DNA from: Saprospirales bacterium
GTDB taxonomy: Bacteria; Bacteroidota; Bacteroidia; Chitinophagales; Saprospiraceae
NCBI GenBank assembly: GCA_016719895.1
Contig: JADJYG010000007.1
Coordinates: 186,001-250,000 of the forward strand
Length of the DNA stretch: 64,000 bases
Direction of reading: 5' to 3'
Below the pieces are notes generated by a model. The model was not told where the DNA came from. It worked only from the letters and a program-made list of their open reading frames with translations, and did no database searches. Made by a program: the position numbers and the translations under genes. Each line of letters starts with the position of its first letter. Position 1 is the first letter of the stretch. Of this stretch, positions 26,198-34,962 are shown piece after piece.

Positions 26198-27406
26198 TTA
26201 CAAAAACGGCAATGCCTCGAAGGATTGCCCCAGTACGGGATTTGCTGCGGTATCGAGCCAGCGCTCCAACAAGGTGGCGTACACCTGCCGGAAATCAACG
26301 CTGAACTTCAGGTCGCCGTCATCCAGGTCGCGCAGATCGGGCAAGGCATTGAGTAATCCTTTCTGCTTCAGGCTACCCCCGAGAAAAAACATCTGGTTGG
26401 CAGTGCCGTGGTCGGTGCCACCGCTGGCATTTTGCGATACGCGCCGGCCGAATTCGGAAAAGGTGACGACGAGCACGTCGTTCCAGCGCCCCTGGTTCTT
26501 AAGATCCGTAGAAAACGCTGCCAGGGCGTCATTGAGCTCCGTGAACAGCCGCTTTTGCTGAGCGGCCTGGTTAATATGGGTATCAAAGCTGCCCAGCGAC
26601 AGGTAATATACCGACGTTTCGGCGCCGCCCAGGATAAGGGAGGCCACCGTTTTAAAGTGTTTGCCCAGGCCGGTGGCGGGGTAACCTGCCCGGCTGAGCT
26701 TTACCCGGCTTTTTTCAAACAGGTATTCGGCCGAAGAAAGGGTTTCCGCCATAGTTTTATACAGGTAACCTGCCGGTGAATCGTCGTCCTCGCGGCTGCT
26801 TTGGGCGGCTGAATAATCGGTGAAATAGGGGCTGCGCGCGGTTTCATATAGTTGCCGGGGCTCCTGCAGGGCAAGGCCTTTGCGCCGCTCGCCCTTGAGC
26901 GCCAGGCTCAGGGTATCGTCAATTTCGAGCACCGGCGCCTCGCACTGTCGTGTACTGCCTGCGCACTGCGCGTCGAGGTAGCGCCCCAGCCAGCCGGTCG
27001 ACCAGTATTCGCTGGCCGGGCTGGCGCTGTGCCAGATGTCCATGCTGCGGAAATGGGAGCGGTCGGGGTTGGGGTAGCCGACGTTGTGCAGCACGGCCAG
27101 TTCGCCCGCATCGTACAGGTTTTTGAGCGCCGGAAGCGCGGGGTGCAAGCCAGCCTCGCCGGTCAGGGGCAGGGCTTTGTCGCGCGCGATGCCCAGGCGC
27201 GGCCGCTCGCGGTAGTAGATGTCGTTGCGCGTGGGAATTACGGTATTCAGGCCGTCATTGCCGCCGCTGAGCTGGATGACGACGAGTATTTTGCCGTTCG
27301 GCGCCAGGGCCCCCGGTCGGGCATGGGCCTGTAAGAACCGGGGCACCCACAACGAGGTCGTGGCCAGCGCGGCGGCTTTTAGAAAGGTGCGGCGTTTGAT
27401 CACCAT
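26198..27406 (-). CDS. DUF1501 protein with twin-arginine signal
   Basis: The 402-residue product starts with MVIKRRTFLKAAALA, a Tat-type signal. The DUF1501 body (sulfatase/alkaline-phosphatase-like fold) shows VVIQLSGGNDGLNTVIP, DRSHFRSMDIWHSA, LGSFDTHINQAAQQ, and VVTFSEFGRRVSQNASGGTDHG with the final metal-type D-H pair. These proteins almost always pair with DUF1800 partners, as here; the biochemical role is not established. It follows the DUF1800 gene by 23 bp on the same strand, so they form an operon with DUF1800 first. A longer frame from 27436 would overlap that gene and bury the Tat motif. Confidence 0.9.
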   Translation of the reverse strand: MVIKRRTFLKAAALATTSLWVPRFLQAHARPGALAPNGKILVVIQLSGGNDGLNTVIPTRNDIYYRERPRLGIARDKALPLTGEAGLHPALPALKNLYDAGELAVLHNVGYPNPDRSHFRSMDIWHSASPASEYWSTGWLGRYLDAQCAGSTRQCEAPVLEIDDTLSLALKGERRKGLALQEPRQLYETARSPYFTDYSAAQSSREDDDSPAGYLYKTMAETLSSAEYLFEKSRVKLSRAGYPATGLGKHFKTVASLILGGAETSVYYLSLGSFDTHINQAAQQKRLFTELNDALAAFSTDLKNQGRWNDVLVVTFSEFGRRVSQNASGGTDHGTANQMFFLGGSLKQKGLLNALPDLRDLDDGDLKFSVDFRQVYATLLERWLDTAANPVLGQSFEALPFL

Positions 27407-27429
27407 GGTGCAGCGTATTTGTTGATGTG

Positions 27430-28875
27430 TCAGCAAAGTTGGTATTCAGGGGTGGCCATGAGCTGCAATGCCGCCGTCCGGATGAGTTGGATTTTCGAAC
27501 CGGGATCGGTATGCCGTTTGAGCACAGCGAGGGGCGGGTTGGCTTGGGGCGTTTGCCACAGGAAACGGGCGATGCTGGGGATTATATCGCGTTCGGACTG
27601 CGATGAAAAGATATCCAGCAGCGGTTGCCAGTCCGCTTCCGCAGCGAGACGGTTTTGCAGGCGGCCGGCCCGCATCTGACCCATCATCTGGTCGTCGTCA
27701 GACTTGGGGTTGAGGCCGAGCGCGCCCTGGGCGGCGATGATATGCGGCAGGCGCAGGCGCAGCATCAGCGAGGTGCTGTCGATCCAGCTGCGGCCGCCCG
27801 GCCAGCCGGCCACATTGGGCGGATAGAGCAGGACCTGGCTAAGCGCTTTTTGCAAAACAATCTGGCCTTCAGGATCGTCGAGTGTAAGCGGCAAGGCCCG
27901 CCGGATGCCCACCCAGAGCTCGACGGGCGATTTGATTTTACAGCCGATATTTTCTTCGTTAAAAAACCACGTGCTGCCGAAGATACTGTCCAACAAGGCC
28001 ATAATATCATAGCCACTGTCGAAAAATCGATCGCCCAGCTGTCGGATGCGCTCTTCCGGAACGGTTTCTTCATTGACCAGGAAGCGGTACAGTTTGCGGG
28101 TGATGAAGTGGGCGGTCTGGCGTTGGCCGAGCAGGATGTTCAATATATCGTCGCCGTCAAAATTTCCTTTTTTGTCCAAAACCGTTTTGGAGCCGGTATC
28201 GTGAAAAAAACGCCGGAAGACAAAAGTGCCGTCCAACTTGAACCCCCAGCCGGTAAAAGCTCGGGCGGCTTCTTTGACGTCTGTTTCCGTGTAATTGCCC
28301 CTGCCCAGGGTGAAGAGTTCCATAAGCTCCCGGGCGAAGTTTTCATTGGGATGTTCCTTTTTATTTTGCTGGTTATTCAAAAACGCCAAGATGGCGGCGC
28401 TTTTTGAAACGGCCCGGAGCAGGTCGCCGAAATTACCCAGGGCATGTGTCCGGAGCAGGTGCAACAGTTCCTGCTGGTACAGGATATTGATGTTCCGGCT
28501 GGCAAAATGGCCGTGCCAGAAGAGCGCCATTTTTTCGCGCAATTGCGCTTTGGTGCGCACCATTTCCTCCAGCCATACGAGATTGAGGCTTTGCAGGTTT
28601 TCCCGGCTTTTTTTGCGAACCTCTTTTTTCTGATCCGTGCTCATTTCCTTTTTTGTTTGCTCTATTTTTCCCAGCTCGCCGATACCCATAAGCAAGCCGC
28701 GGACGGCGCCGTCGGCCACATCAAAAAACCGGGGCGGGGCGGCAGAATCGCTCCGCAGCCTGGGCCACCACGCATAATCATCGAGCAATTCCCACTGGCG
28801 CCAGCTGCGCGCTTCGGGGCCGAAGCCGGCACGCCAGAGCAGGTGCTGTAATTTGAGTTGTTTGGATACAGCCAT
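27430..28875 (-). CDS. DUF1800 protein
   Basis: The 481-residue product matches DUF1800 throughout: LKLQHLLWRAGFGP at the N-terminus, EKMALFWHGHFASRN near residue 135, NENFARELMELFTLGRGNY near 200, AARAFTGWGFK, ITRKLYRFLVNEE, and the C-terminal LYPPNVAGWPGGRSWIDS. Function is unknown; the strict pairing with DUF1501 and the Tat signal on that partner suggest an envelope or exported complex. It is the promoter-proximal gene of the pair. No signal peptide is visible in this member. Confidence 0.9.
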   Translation of the reverse strand: MAVSKQLKLQHLLWRAGFGPEARSWRQWELLDDYAWWPRLRSDSAAPPRFFDVADGAVRGLLMGIGELGKIEQTKKEMSTDQKKEVRKKSRENLQSLNLVWLEEMVRTKAQLREKMALFWHGHFASRNINILYQQELLHLLRTHALGNFGDLLRAVSKSAAILAFLNNQQNKKEHPNENFARELMELFTLGRGNYTETDVKEAARAFTGWGFKLDGTFVFRRFFHDTGSKTVLDKKGNFDGDDILNILLGQRQTAHFITRKLYRFLVNEETVPEERIRQLGDRFFDSGYDIMALLDSIFGSTWFFNEENIGCKIKSPVELWVGIRRALPLTLDDPEGQIVLQKALSQVLLYPPNVAGWPGGRSWIDSTSLMLRLRLPHIIAAQGALGLNPKSDDDQMMGQMRAGRLQNRLAAEADWQPLLDIFSSQSERDIIPSIARFLWQTPQANPPLAVLKRHTDPGSKIQLIRTAALQLMATPEYQLC

Positions 28876-28999
28876 AGTTAAATTGAAAAGGTTTTGCCGG
28901 CGGCATACCTGATCCTGCCACCGGCAGATGAATAGCCAGGGGCTGAGACCCCCGGAAACCCGGATTGTTTAATCCTTAGCGCAACTTTATAAACGCGGG

Positions 29000-29029
29000 T
29001 TGCCCGGCCCCGAAGGAACAGCCGGGCAA
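29000..29029 (-). terminator. GC-rich hairpin after the TonB-receptor gene
   Basis: TTGCCCGGC (29000-29008) pairs with GCCGGGCAA (29021-29029) across a 12-nt loop, 9 bp past the receptor stop at 29038. There is no clear U-tract. Confidence 0.45.
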
Positions 29030-29037
29030 ACGGAACG

Positions 29038-31386
29038 TCAATTCATGTTATAGTTCATGCCAAAGCGCAAGGTACGGCCCGGCTGCGGGTTGTACAGCAG
29101 GTCATCGGGAGTGCCGGTAGCATCGATGCCAGCATAGTGCCGGTTAAACAGGTTGCGGATATGGAAATACAACAGAAAATTTTTACTCAGGAAGACCCGC
29201 AGGCCGGCATCCCAGGTTCGGTACGCCGGGTATTTGGTATTCGCCGTACTCCGCTGATAAAAATCCCGGTAAACTCCCGCGCTGCCGATAATGCCGTTTT
29301 GCCGGTTCGAGCTAAAGGTCATCTCCCATTTTTGGGTATGCAGCGAAAACCGAAACTGGGTCATCCAGCGGGGAAAGTTGCGCACATCGTCGAGCGCAGG
29401 CAATCCGTATCCGAACCATTCGCGTCCGCGGGAATATTGAAAATAGAACTCGGCGTGGGCGGTGACCTGTTGTGCCTTCAACGCGTTGCGGCTCAGGTCG
29501 AAGTCCAGAATATCATCTCCGATAGTACCCTGAATACCCCAAATGGATAGCGCAAGTCCCGGTGTTTGTTCAAATCCATAGGTCCAATAGGGATCGGACT
29601 GCTGCAGATAACCATTGCGGGCCAGGTAACGGGCTTCCTGGTAAAAGAACAACAATTCGGTCGTAAAACGCCCCGAATACCGCCGAATGCCTGCTTCCAC
29701 CAAGCGGGTGCGTTGTGCCCGGTTCAGGTTGTCAAAATAAAAAGGTATGATGCGCAGGGTGTCCTGAGCGTCGACCTGGTAAGTATTCACCTGGGCAAAA
29801 ACGGAGGGTTGCTGGAAACCCTCCGCGTACGATGCCCGCATCACCCAACTGCTGTCCAGGCGATACTGAACGGCCAGGCGGGGCGCAAAAACCAGCGAAT
29901 AACCTAGAGGAAGGTTAAGCGCCGCACCGCCGACGACCGTCGTTTTTTTTCCCCGCCAGTGGAGTTGTGCAAACGTATGGAGGTCGAGGTAGCCTTCGCT
30001 GACTACATCAAAGGGCTTTGGAAACGGCGGGTCGGTATCGCCAAACACCTTGACTTCGACCGGGCCGGGGAAATAGCCCATCGGGGGCACGCCCCCGCCC
30101 AGGTTCGCCTGAAAACCGGCATTCAGGTACAGGTAGGGGCGCAAGGCGGCATCCATCCGGGATTCAAACCGGACATCAATCCCGTTGGCTGCAAAATAGC
30201 GTTCATCGGAGTTGAATTGATCGTAAATCGCATTCAGCGCTGTCAGCCGCTCCGCAGCCGTCTGAATTTGAGGCGCCCTGGCCGAATACAGGGCTGCGCT
30301 CAAGCGGTCGAATACAGGTGTAAACGTGGAAGTGTTGCGCACTTTGTAGCGCACCAGCGAAAGGGTGTTTGTGGCCTGGCGTTTGGCCCGCGGGCGCTGA
30401 AAAGAAATGGAAAACGTTTCGATCTGTTCGGCAATCTGGTTGGAAGGGTTGCCATAAAAAATAGCCAAGGGGCTCAGCCCCAGTCCGCTGTGGTCGAAGC
30501 GCAACATCCGGTTGTAATTAAACCGGATATTGCGCCAGGTCAGATTAATGCCCAACAGGCGGCTTTCGTGTGGAATTGGGGCAGAGCGGGCTACCGAGTC
30601 GCCTGGTTCGCGCGGGCGGTAGTTGGGATTGAGGCGGTACAGCGTGGAATCGAGGCCGAAGGGCAAGTAGTTTTTGGTGGTAAACAACTGATCGTCATAA
30701 AAATAATCCAGGCGTTCGCGCACCGTACTGCTGCCGTACAGGCTGAACCGGAATATATTCCGGTCTTTAAACAACTTGCCGCCCAACATGAGATCGAGGC
30801 TGTTGTAGCCAAAATTGCCAAAGGCCAGATCGGCCTGGGTAAAAATCGGCCGTTCCGTTTCCTTCAGGATAATATTCACCACACCGGCGCCGGCGCCGTC
30901 GCCATAAACCACGGAGGCCGGCCCGTAAAACACCTCAATGCGTTCGGCCTGCCGGATCGGTAGCTGAGCGCCGATAGGCATACCCGGCGCAGCAGTTGGC
31001 CTGACGGGGATATCATTTATAAGCACCCGGACATATTGGTTGCCGGGCAGGCCGCGCAGCAGAAACGTTTCACCTTCCAACGCATTGCCGGGTTGGGATA
31101 CCCGGACGCCGGGCGCCGCGCGCAGTACATCGCCCAGGGTGACGAAGCCGTGGCGCTGGATATCCTCGGCCGTGACGACCCACACCGTAAACGGCAGGCG
31201 GTCCACGTCTTCCAGCGAGCGCGTGGCCGATATCGCTTTTCGCTTGGCAATACCTTTGTTGTGAATCAGGATATTGGTATCGGCCAGGCGCTCCGGTTTT
31301 AACAAAAGCGAACTGGAATCCTGCTGTGCAAACAAAACAGCCGTAAACGCGATTAAACAAAACAAAATGGGTAGCCGCAAATGCAT
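29038..31386 (-). CDS. TonB-dependent outer-membrane receptor
   Basis: The 782-residue protein has a signal peptide (LFCLIAFTAVLFAQQ), then a plug domain (about 60-190) with LPFTVWVVTAEDIQRHGF, LGDVLRAAPGVRVSQPG, FLLRGLPGNQYVRVLINDIP and RIEVFYGPASVVYGDGAGAG. The rest is a beta-barrel ending in aromatic-rich strands (FLLYFHIRNLFNRHYAG, GRTLRFGMNYNMN). It should import a siderophore, vitamin or other ligand using TonB energy. It lacks the N-terminal carboxypeptidase-regulatory domain of SusC proteins and has no SusD neighbour, so glycan import is unlikely; the ligand is not predictable. It diverges from the pseudouridine synthase gene. Confidence 0.92.
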   Translation of the reverse strand: MHLRLPILFCLIAFTAVLFAQQDSSSLLLKPERLADTNILIHNKGIAKRKAISATRSLEDVDRLPFTVWVVTAEDIQRHGFVTLGDVLRAAPGVRVSQPGNALEGETFLLRGLPGNQYVRVLINDIPVRPTAAPGMPIGAQLPIRQAERIEVFYGPASVVYGDGAGAGVVNIILKETERPIFTQADLAFGNFGYNSLDLMLGGKLFKDRNIFRFSLYGSSTVRERLDYFYDDQLFTTKNYLPFGLDSTLYRLNPNYRPREPGDSVARSAPIPHESRLLGINLTWRNIRFNYNRMLRFDHSGLGLSPLAIFYGNPSNQIAEQIETFSISFQRPRAKRQATNTLSLVRYKVRNTSTFTPVFDRLSAALYSARAPQIQTAAERLTALNAIYDQFNSDERYFAANGIDVRFESRMDAALRPYLYLNAGFQANLGGGVPPMGYFPGPVEVKVFGDTDPPFPKPFDVVSEGYLDLHTFAQLHWRGKKTTVVGGAALNLPLGYSLVFAPRLAVQYRLDSSWVMRASYAEGFQQPSVFAQVNTYQVDAQDTLRIIPFYFDNLNRAQRTRLVEAGIRRYSGRFTTELLFFYQEARYLARNGYLQQSDPYWTYGFEQTPGLALSIWGIQGTIGDDILDFDLSRNALKAQQVTAHAEFYFQYSRGREWFGYGLPALDDVRNFPRWMTQFRFSLHTQKWEMTFSSNRQNGIIGSAGVYRDFYQRSTANTKYPAYRTWDAGLRVFLSKNFLLYFHIRNLFNRHYAGIDATGTPDDLLYNPQPGRTLRFGMNYNMN

Positions 31387-31472
31387 GGTTGACGTATTTT
31401 CGGATTTTTTTTTGCCAAAAAAACGAAAAGATTTTTCCCGCGCCGGAAATTAGGGCTTTTGATTTTCAAAAC

Positions 31473-32141
31473 ATGCCGACTATTCTTTTCGAGGACTCGC
31501 TGCTGATAGCCATCAACAAGCCGGCAGGCATGCCTGCACAGGCCGATAAAACCGGCGACCGCCCGGCACTGCAATGGGCCGGGGAGGCCTGCGGCCAGGA
31601 CCTGCACCCCGTACACCGGCTTGACCGGCCGGCAAGCGGGGTGTTGTTGCTGGCCAAAACCAAAGCTGCCATGGCCCAGCTGCAGCGACAATTTCAGGCG
31701 CATGCCGTGGAAAAAGAATACCTGGCGGTGGTCAGTGCGCCGCCGCCCGAAGCGGAAGGAACGCTGGTGCATTACCTGCAAAAAAATGCAGCGAAAAACC
31801 GGGCCTTTGCCGCCGGCGCGCCGGCGCCCGACACCGAACGGGCCGAACTGCACTACCGCCTCCTGGGCAGCAGCCAGCGCTATCACCTGGTCCATATCCG
31901 GCTGGTCACCGGCCGGCACCATCAGATCCGCGCCCAATTGGCGGCCATCGGCTGCCCGATCAAAGGGGATGTGAAATACGGCGCCCGGCGGGGCAATCGC
32001 GACCGCTCGATCCACCTGCACGCCTGGCGGCTGGCGTTCGAGCACCCCGGGTCGGGGGAATGGATCGAACTCCAGGCGCCGCTCCCCGAAGGCGATCCCG
32101 TATGGGAAGCCATGCGCAGCTTGCTGGAACCGCTGGCTTGA
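31473..32141 (+). CDS. RluA-family RNA pseudouridine synthase
   Basis: The 222-residue enzyme has the RluA catalytic motif HRLDRPASGVLLLAK with the nucleophilic aspartate at residue 51. Other hallmarks are LIAINKPAGMPAQAD near the N-terminus, KEYLAVV, and VTGRHHQIRAQLAAIGCPIKGD. It isomerises uridine to pseudouridine in rRNA or tRNA; the target site cannot be told. There is no N-terminal S4 domain, as in the short RluA class. The ATG at 31473 gives the usual family start. Confidence 0.92.
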   Translation: MPTILFEDSLLIAINKPAGMPAQADKTGDRPALQWAGEACGQDLHPVHRLDRPASGVLLLAKTKAAMAQLQRQFQAHAVEKEYLAVVSAPPPEAEGTLVHYLQKNAAKNRAFAAGAPAPDTERAELHYRLLGSSQRYHLVHIRLVTGRHHQIRAQLAAIGCPIKGDVKYGARRGNRDRSIHLHAWRLAFEHPGSGEWIELQAPLPEGDPVWEAMRSLLEPLA

Positions 32142-32180
32142 TCTTTTCGCGCAGCATTTTCCCGGCCGGTGGGTTGGTAT

Positions 32181-33704
32181 TTATTCCTGGGCATACCGCA
32201 GCACATCTTCCACAAACTGCCGGTGGTTGGCCAGCCGGGGCACCTTGGTTTGGCTGCCGATTTTTCCGCGCGCCTTCATCCAGCGGTGAAAGGTGCCGGG
32301 CGGAACCGGGCGCAGGCGCAGGCATTCGAGCGCCATGCCCCGAAAACGCTTGGCCTCGTAGTCGGAGTTGATCCGCTGAAGGGTTTCGTCCAGCATCTGG
32401 TTGAACCGGGCCAAATCGACCGGCGCTTTTTCAAATTCAACGACCCATTCGTGGCCGCCTTTGCTGCGGCCATTGGCAAAATACACGGGGCCTGCGGTAT
32501 ACTCCGAAACCACGGCATTCATCTGCCGGCAGGTTTCCGCCAGGGCTTTATCGGTATCCCCCACCATAACTTCTTCGCCGAATGCATTGATAAACTGCTT
32601 GGTTCGCCCCGATATGCGGAAACAAAAGGGGTGTTTGCGCGTAAACACCACCGTATCGCCCGGCAAATAGCGCCACAAGCCGTTGTTGGCCGAAATCAAT
32701 ACCGCGTAGTCTTTCCCGATCTCCACATCCTGGAGCAATACCGCCCTGGGATGATCTTTTTCCCACTCCTCCAGGGGAATAAACTCGTAAAAAACGCCAT
32801 GATCTGCCAGCAGGAGCATATCGTCGCGTTTCAGGTCGTATTGCGCCCCGAAATAGCCCTCAGAGGCGTTGTAAATTTCCTGGTAAACAAAGGTGTCGCT
32901 CGGGATCAACTCGCGAAAAGTTTGCCGGTATGGCTCGAAGCCAACGCCGCCGTGCAGGTATGCCTGGAGCCGCGGCCATACTTCCAGCATATTTTTTTTC
33001 CCGGTTTTTTCCAATATCAGGCGAAACAGCACCAGGAGCCAGGTGGGCACGCCGCCAAACATGACCACATCGTCGTTGCGGCTGACCAGGTCTGCGATTC
33101 GTTCTATTTTTTGTTCGAAGTTTGGCATCAGGGCCGTTTCAAAATCGGGTGTGAAAAACATACGCCCGATAGCCGGCATGTGGTAGATCAGGATGGAACT
33201 CACATCGCCAAACCGCGTTTTGGGGTATTCGGGCAAGCGCTCAAAACTACCGGGTAAGATCAGGTTGCGGCGGCGGAAAACCTCCATATCCGGCCGGTTA
33301 TGGTACAATAAGGCCAGGGAATCCCATCCGCCGGCATTATGGCAATGTACCAGGTTGGTGTTGGGAACCGGGATAAATTTGCTCTTATCGCTGGTCGTGC
33401 CGCTGCTTTTGCTGTACCAGTTGACCTCACCAGGCCACAACACATCCCGCTCGCCCCGCATCATGCGCGCAATGTCGGCCTTCAGGCGCTCGTAATCGTG
33501 CACGGGCACCTGGCGCGCAAAATCGGCCATGCTGCGGATGCTGGAGAAATGATGCCTGCGGCCAAACTCGGTGTGGCGGGCGCTATAGAGCAGTTGGCGA
33601 AACCATCGTTCCTGGGCAACCTCAGGCCGGTACATAAACCGCTCGATGCGTTTCATGCGCAGGCAGAGGTATTGTTTCACGGTGGCATTCACCAGCCATT
33701 TCAT
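32181..33704 (-). CDS. GH3 auxin-responsive-promoter family protein (acyl-adenylating type)
   Basis: The 507-residue soluble protein matches the bacterial GH3 family of the adenylate-forming superfamily. The ATP-binding P-loop-like motif is seen in WYSKSSGTTSDKSKFIPV near residue 100. Further motifs are MFGGVPTWLLVLF, QEIYNASEGYFGAQ near residue 310, GLWRYLPGDTVVF, and ISGRTKQFINAFGEEV near residue 410. Plant relatives conjugate amino acids to acyl acids; bacterial substrates are generally unknown. It is convergent with the pseudouridine synthase gene, with a gap of 39 bp. Confidence 0.9.
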   Translation of the reverse strand: MKWLVNATVKQYLCLRMKRIERFMYRPEVAQERWFRQLLYSARHTEFGRRHHFSSIRSMADFARQVPVHDYERLKADIARMMRGERDVLWPGEVNWYSKSSGTTSDKSKFIPVPNTNLVHCHNAGGWDSLALLYHNRPDMEVFRRRNLILPGSFERLPEYPKTRFGDVSSILIYHMPAIGRMFFTPDFETALMPNFEQKIERIADLVSRNDDVVMFGGVPTWLLVLFRLILEKTGKKNMLEVWPRLQAYLHGGVGFEPYRQTFRELIPSDTFVYQEIYNASEGYFGAQYDLKRDDMLLLADHGVFYEFIPLEEWEKDHPRAVLLQDVEIGKDYAVLISANNGLWRYLPGDTVVFTRKHPFCFRISGRTKQFINAFGEEVMVGDTDKALAETCRQMNAVVSEYTAGPVYFANGRSKGGHEWVVEFEKAPVDLARFNQMLDETLQRINSDYEAKRFRGMALECLRLRPVPPGTFHRWMKARGKIGSQTKVPRLANHRQFVEDVLRYAQE

Positions 33705-33859
33705 AGGCGCGTTTGGATTTGTCCGCTCGTTGATCTGGCGAAGATAGGCAATTCGGTAAATACACCGGCGGCACCGGTGGCCCTTCTCTCCGCTTGTCCG
33801 AATGGATGCCTTTGGTAGCGTACAGCAAAATTCTGAGAATCCTTTTATTTTGCCGGCGT

Positions 33860-34279
33860 ATGACGGTGCATAAATTCAAAGATTTCGATTCGTTTTACGA
33901 CGCGCTGCTGACACCCGAGCAAGCCATTTGTGAACGCCTGCGCACGATGATCCAGCTGCATTTTCCGCATTTACAGGAAAAATTCGGCTATGGTGTGCCG
34001 TACTACCACCAATACAGCCGGGTCTGCTTTATGTATCCGGCCTCGTTTCCGTACAGCGGTCAGACCGGTGGCGTGGCATTCGGCTTTACCCGGGGAAATT
34101 TGCTTTCCAACGAACAGGGTCTGCTCGAATTAGGAACCCGTAAGGAAGTAGCTTATGTGCCGCTGCGTACAGCGCAAGATATCCGGGAAGATCCGTTGCT
34201 GGAAATCCTGCATGAAGCCGTACTGCTTGACGACCTTCTTTACCGGGAAAAAAAGCGAAAAAAACAGGGCACGCTCTAA
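33860..34279 (+). CDS. DUF1801-family small protein
   Basis: The 139-residue protein has the DUF1801 pattern (YhdG/YdhG-like iron-chaperone fold): AICERLRTMIQLHFPHLQEK, FGYGVPYYHQYSRVCFMYP, GVAFGFTRGNLL and a C-terminal LLDDLLYREKKRKKQ tail. The role is uncertain; relatives are linked to iron or general stress. The start at 33860 agrees with the family; 33794 would add 22 hydrophobic residues that do not fit. Its stop codon overlaps the left arm of an 18-bp inverted repeat. Confidence 0.8.
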   Translation: MTVHKFKDFDSFYDALLTPEQAICERLRTMIQLHFPHLQEKFGYGVPYYHQYSRVCFMYPASFPYSGQTGGVAFGFTRGNLLSNEQGLLELGTRKEVAYVPLRTAQDIREDPLLEILHEAVLLDDLLYREKKRKKQGTL

Positions 34280-34438
34280 GAAACCGTCTGCCCCCCCCAA
34301 CGAGCGATAAGGCGTATCTTTCGCCGTCATGCAGCGGCTATTTTTGCGGCAATAGGACAAGACTATTCCCTTAAAAATGAGCCTTGCCTGAAACCAAAAC
34401 CTACACCTTCTCGCCTCGCTGGGGGGCAGACGGTTTCT
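34279..34438. repeat. 160-bp element bounded by perfect 18-bp inverted repeats
   Basis: AGAAACCGTCTGCCCCCC at 34279-34296 is the exact reverse complement of 34421-34438, with 124 bp between that do not code for protein. It fills most of the gap between the DUF1801 and GNAT genes. It could be a small non-autonomous element, a structured RNA, or a long-range terminator. A related AGAAACCG/CGGTTTCT pair is found at 58440-58487. No clear target-site duplication was seen. Confidence 0.55.
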
Positions 34439-34456
34439 AACACCAAATTTTTACAT

Positions 34457-34900
34457 ATGAATATCATTATCCGCCCTGCAACTGAAGCTGACCTGCCGGC
34501 TATTCACGCCCTGGTGTACGAACTGGCCGTTTATGAAAAAGAACCGGAAGCCGTTGTCACCACGCCGGCCGAATACCTCGAAGACTTTCGCAAGGGATTG
34601 TTTGAAGCCCAGGTAGCCGAACTGGACGGCCGCATCGTGGGCATGACGCTGTTCTACATGGCGTATTCCACCTGGCGGGGAAAAATGCTGTACCTCGACG
34701 ATTTCGTGGTGCAGGAAAACTACCGCCGCTACGGAATCGGGCAGCTCCTGTTCGACGCTTTTGTGGAAGAAGGCCGCCGGCGCGGCTGCCGCCTCGTCAA
34801 ATGGCAGGTGCTCGACTGGAACGAGCCAGCGCTCGATTTTTACCGGAAAAACAACGCTGTGATCGAAACGAACTGGTGGAACGGAAAGGTCCTTTTCTAA
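34457..34900 (+). CDS. GNAT-family N-acetyltransferase (diamine/SSAT-like)
   Basis: The 147-residue enzyme is a single GNAT domain: IIRPATEADLPAIHAL at the start, LYLDDFVVQENYRRYGIG with the acetyl-CoA-binding R-x-x-G-x-G loop at about residue 92-97, and VLDWNEPALDFYRKNNA near the end. The pattern WRGKMLYLDDFVV and the C-terminal WW are typical of the spermidine/thialysine acetyltransferase group, so small amines are likely substrates. The stop codon lies inside the long hairpin at 34897-34961. Confidence 0.9.
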   Translation: MNIIIRPATEADLPAIHALVYELAVYEKEPEAVVTTPAEYLEDFRKGLFEAQVAELDGRIVGMTLFYMAYSTWRGKMLYLDDFVVQENYRRYGIGQLLFDAFVEEGRRRGCRLVKWQVLDWNEPALDFYRKNNAVIETNWWNGKVLF

Positions 34901-34961
34901 GTACGAAATACGAATGGTTCACCCTTCCCAAAAGGATGAACCATTCGTATTTCGTACTTAG
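34897..34961. terminator. Perfect 25-bp hairpin between convergent genes
   Basis: Bases 34897-34921 and 34937-34961 are exact reverse complements, with a further partly paired inner loop. The left arm contains the GNAT stop; the right arm ends 1 bp before the stop of the convergent T9SS gene. Well placed as a bidirectional terminator. Confidence 0.75.
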
Positions 34962-34962
34962 G

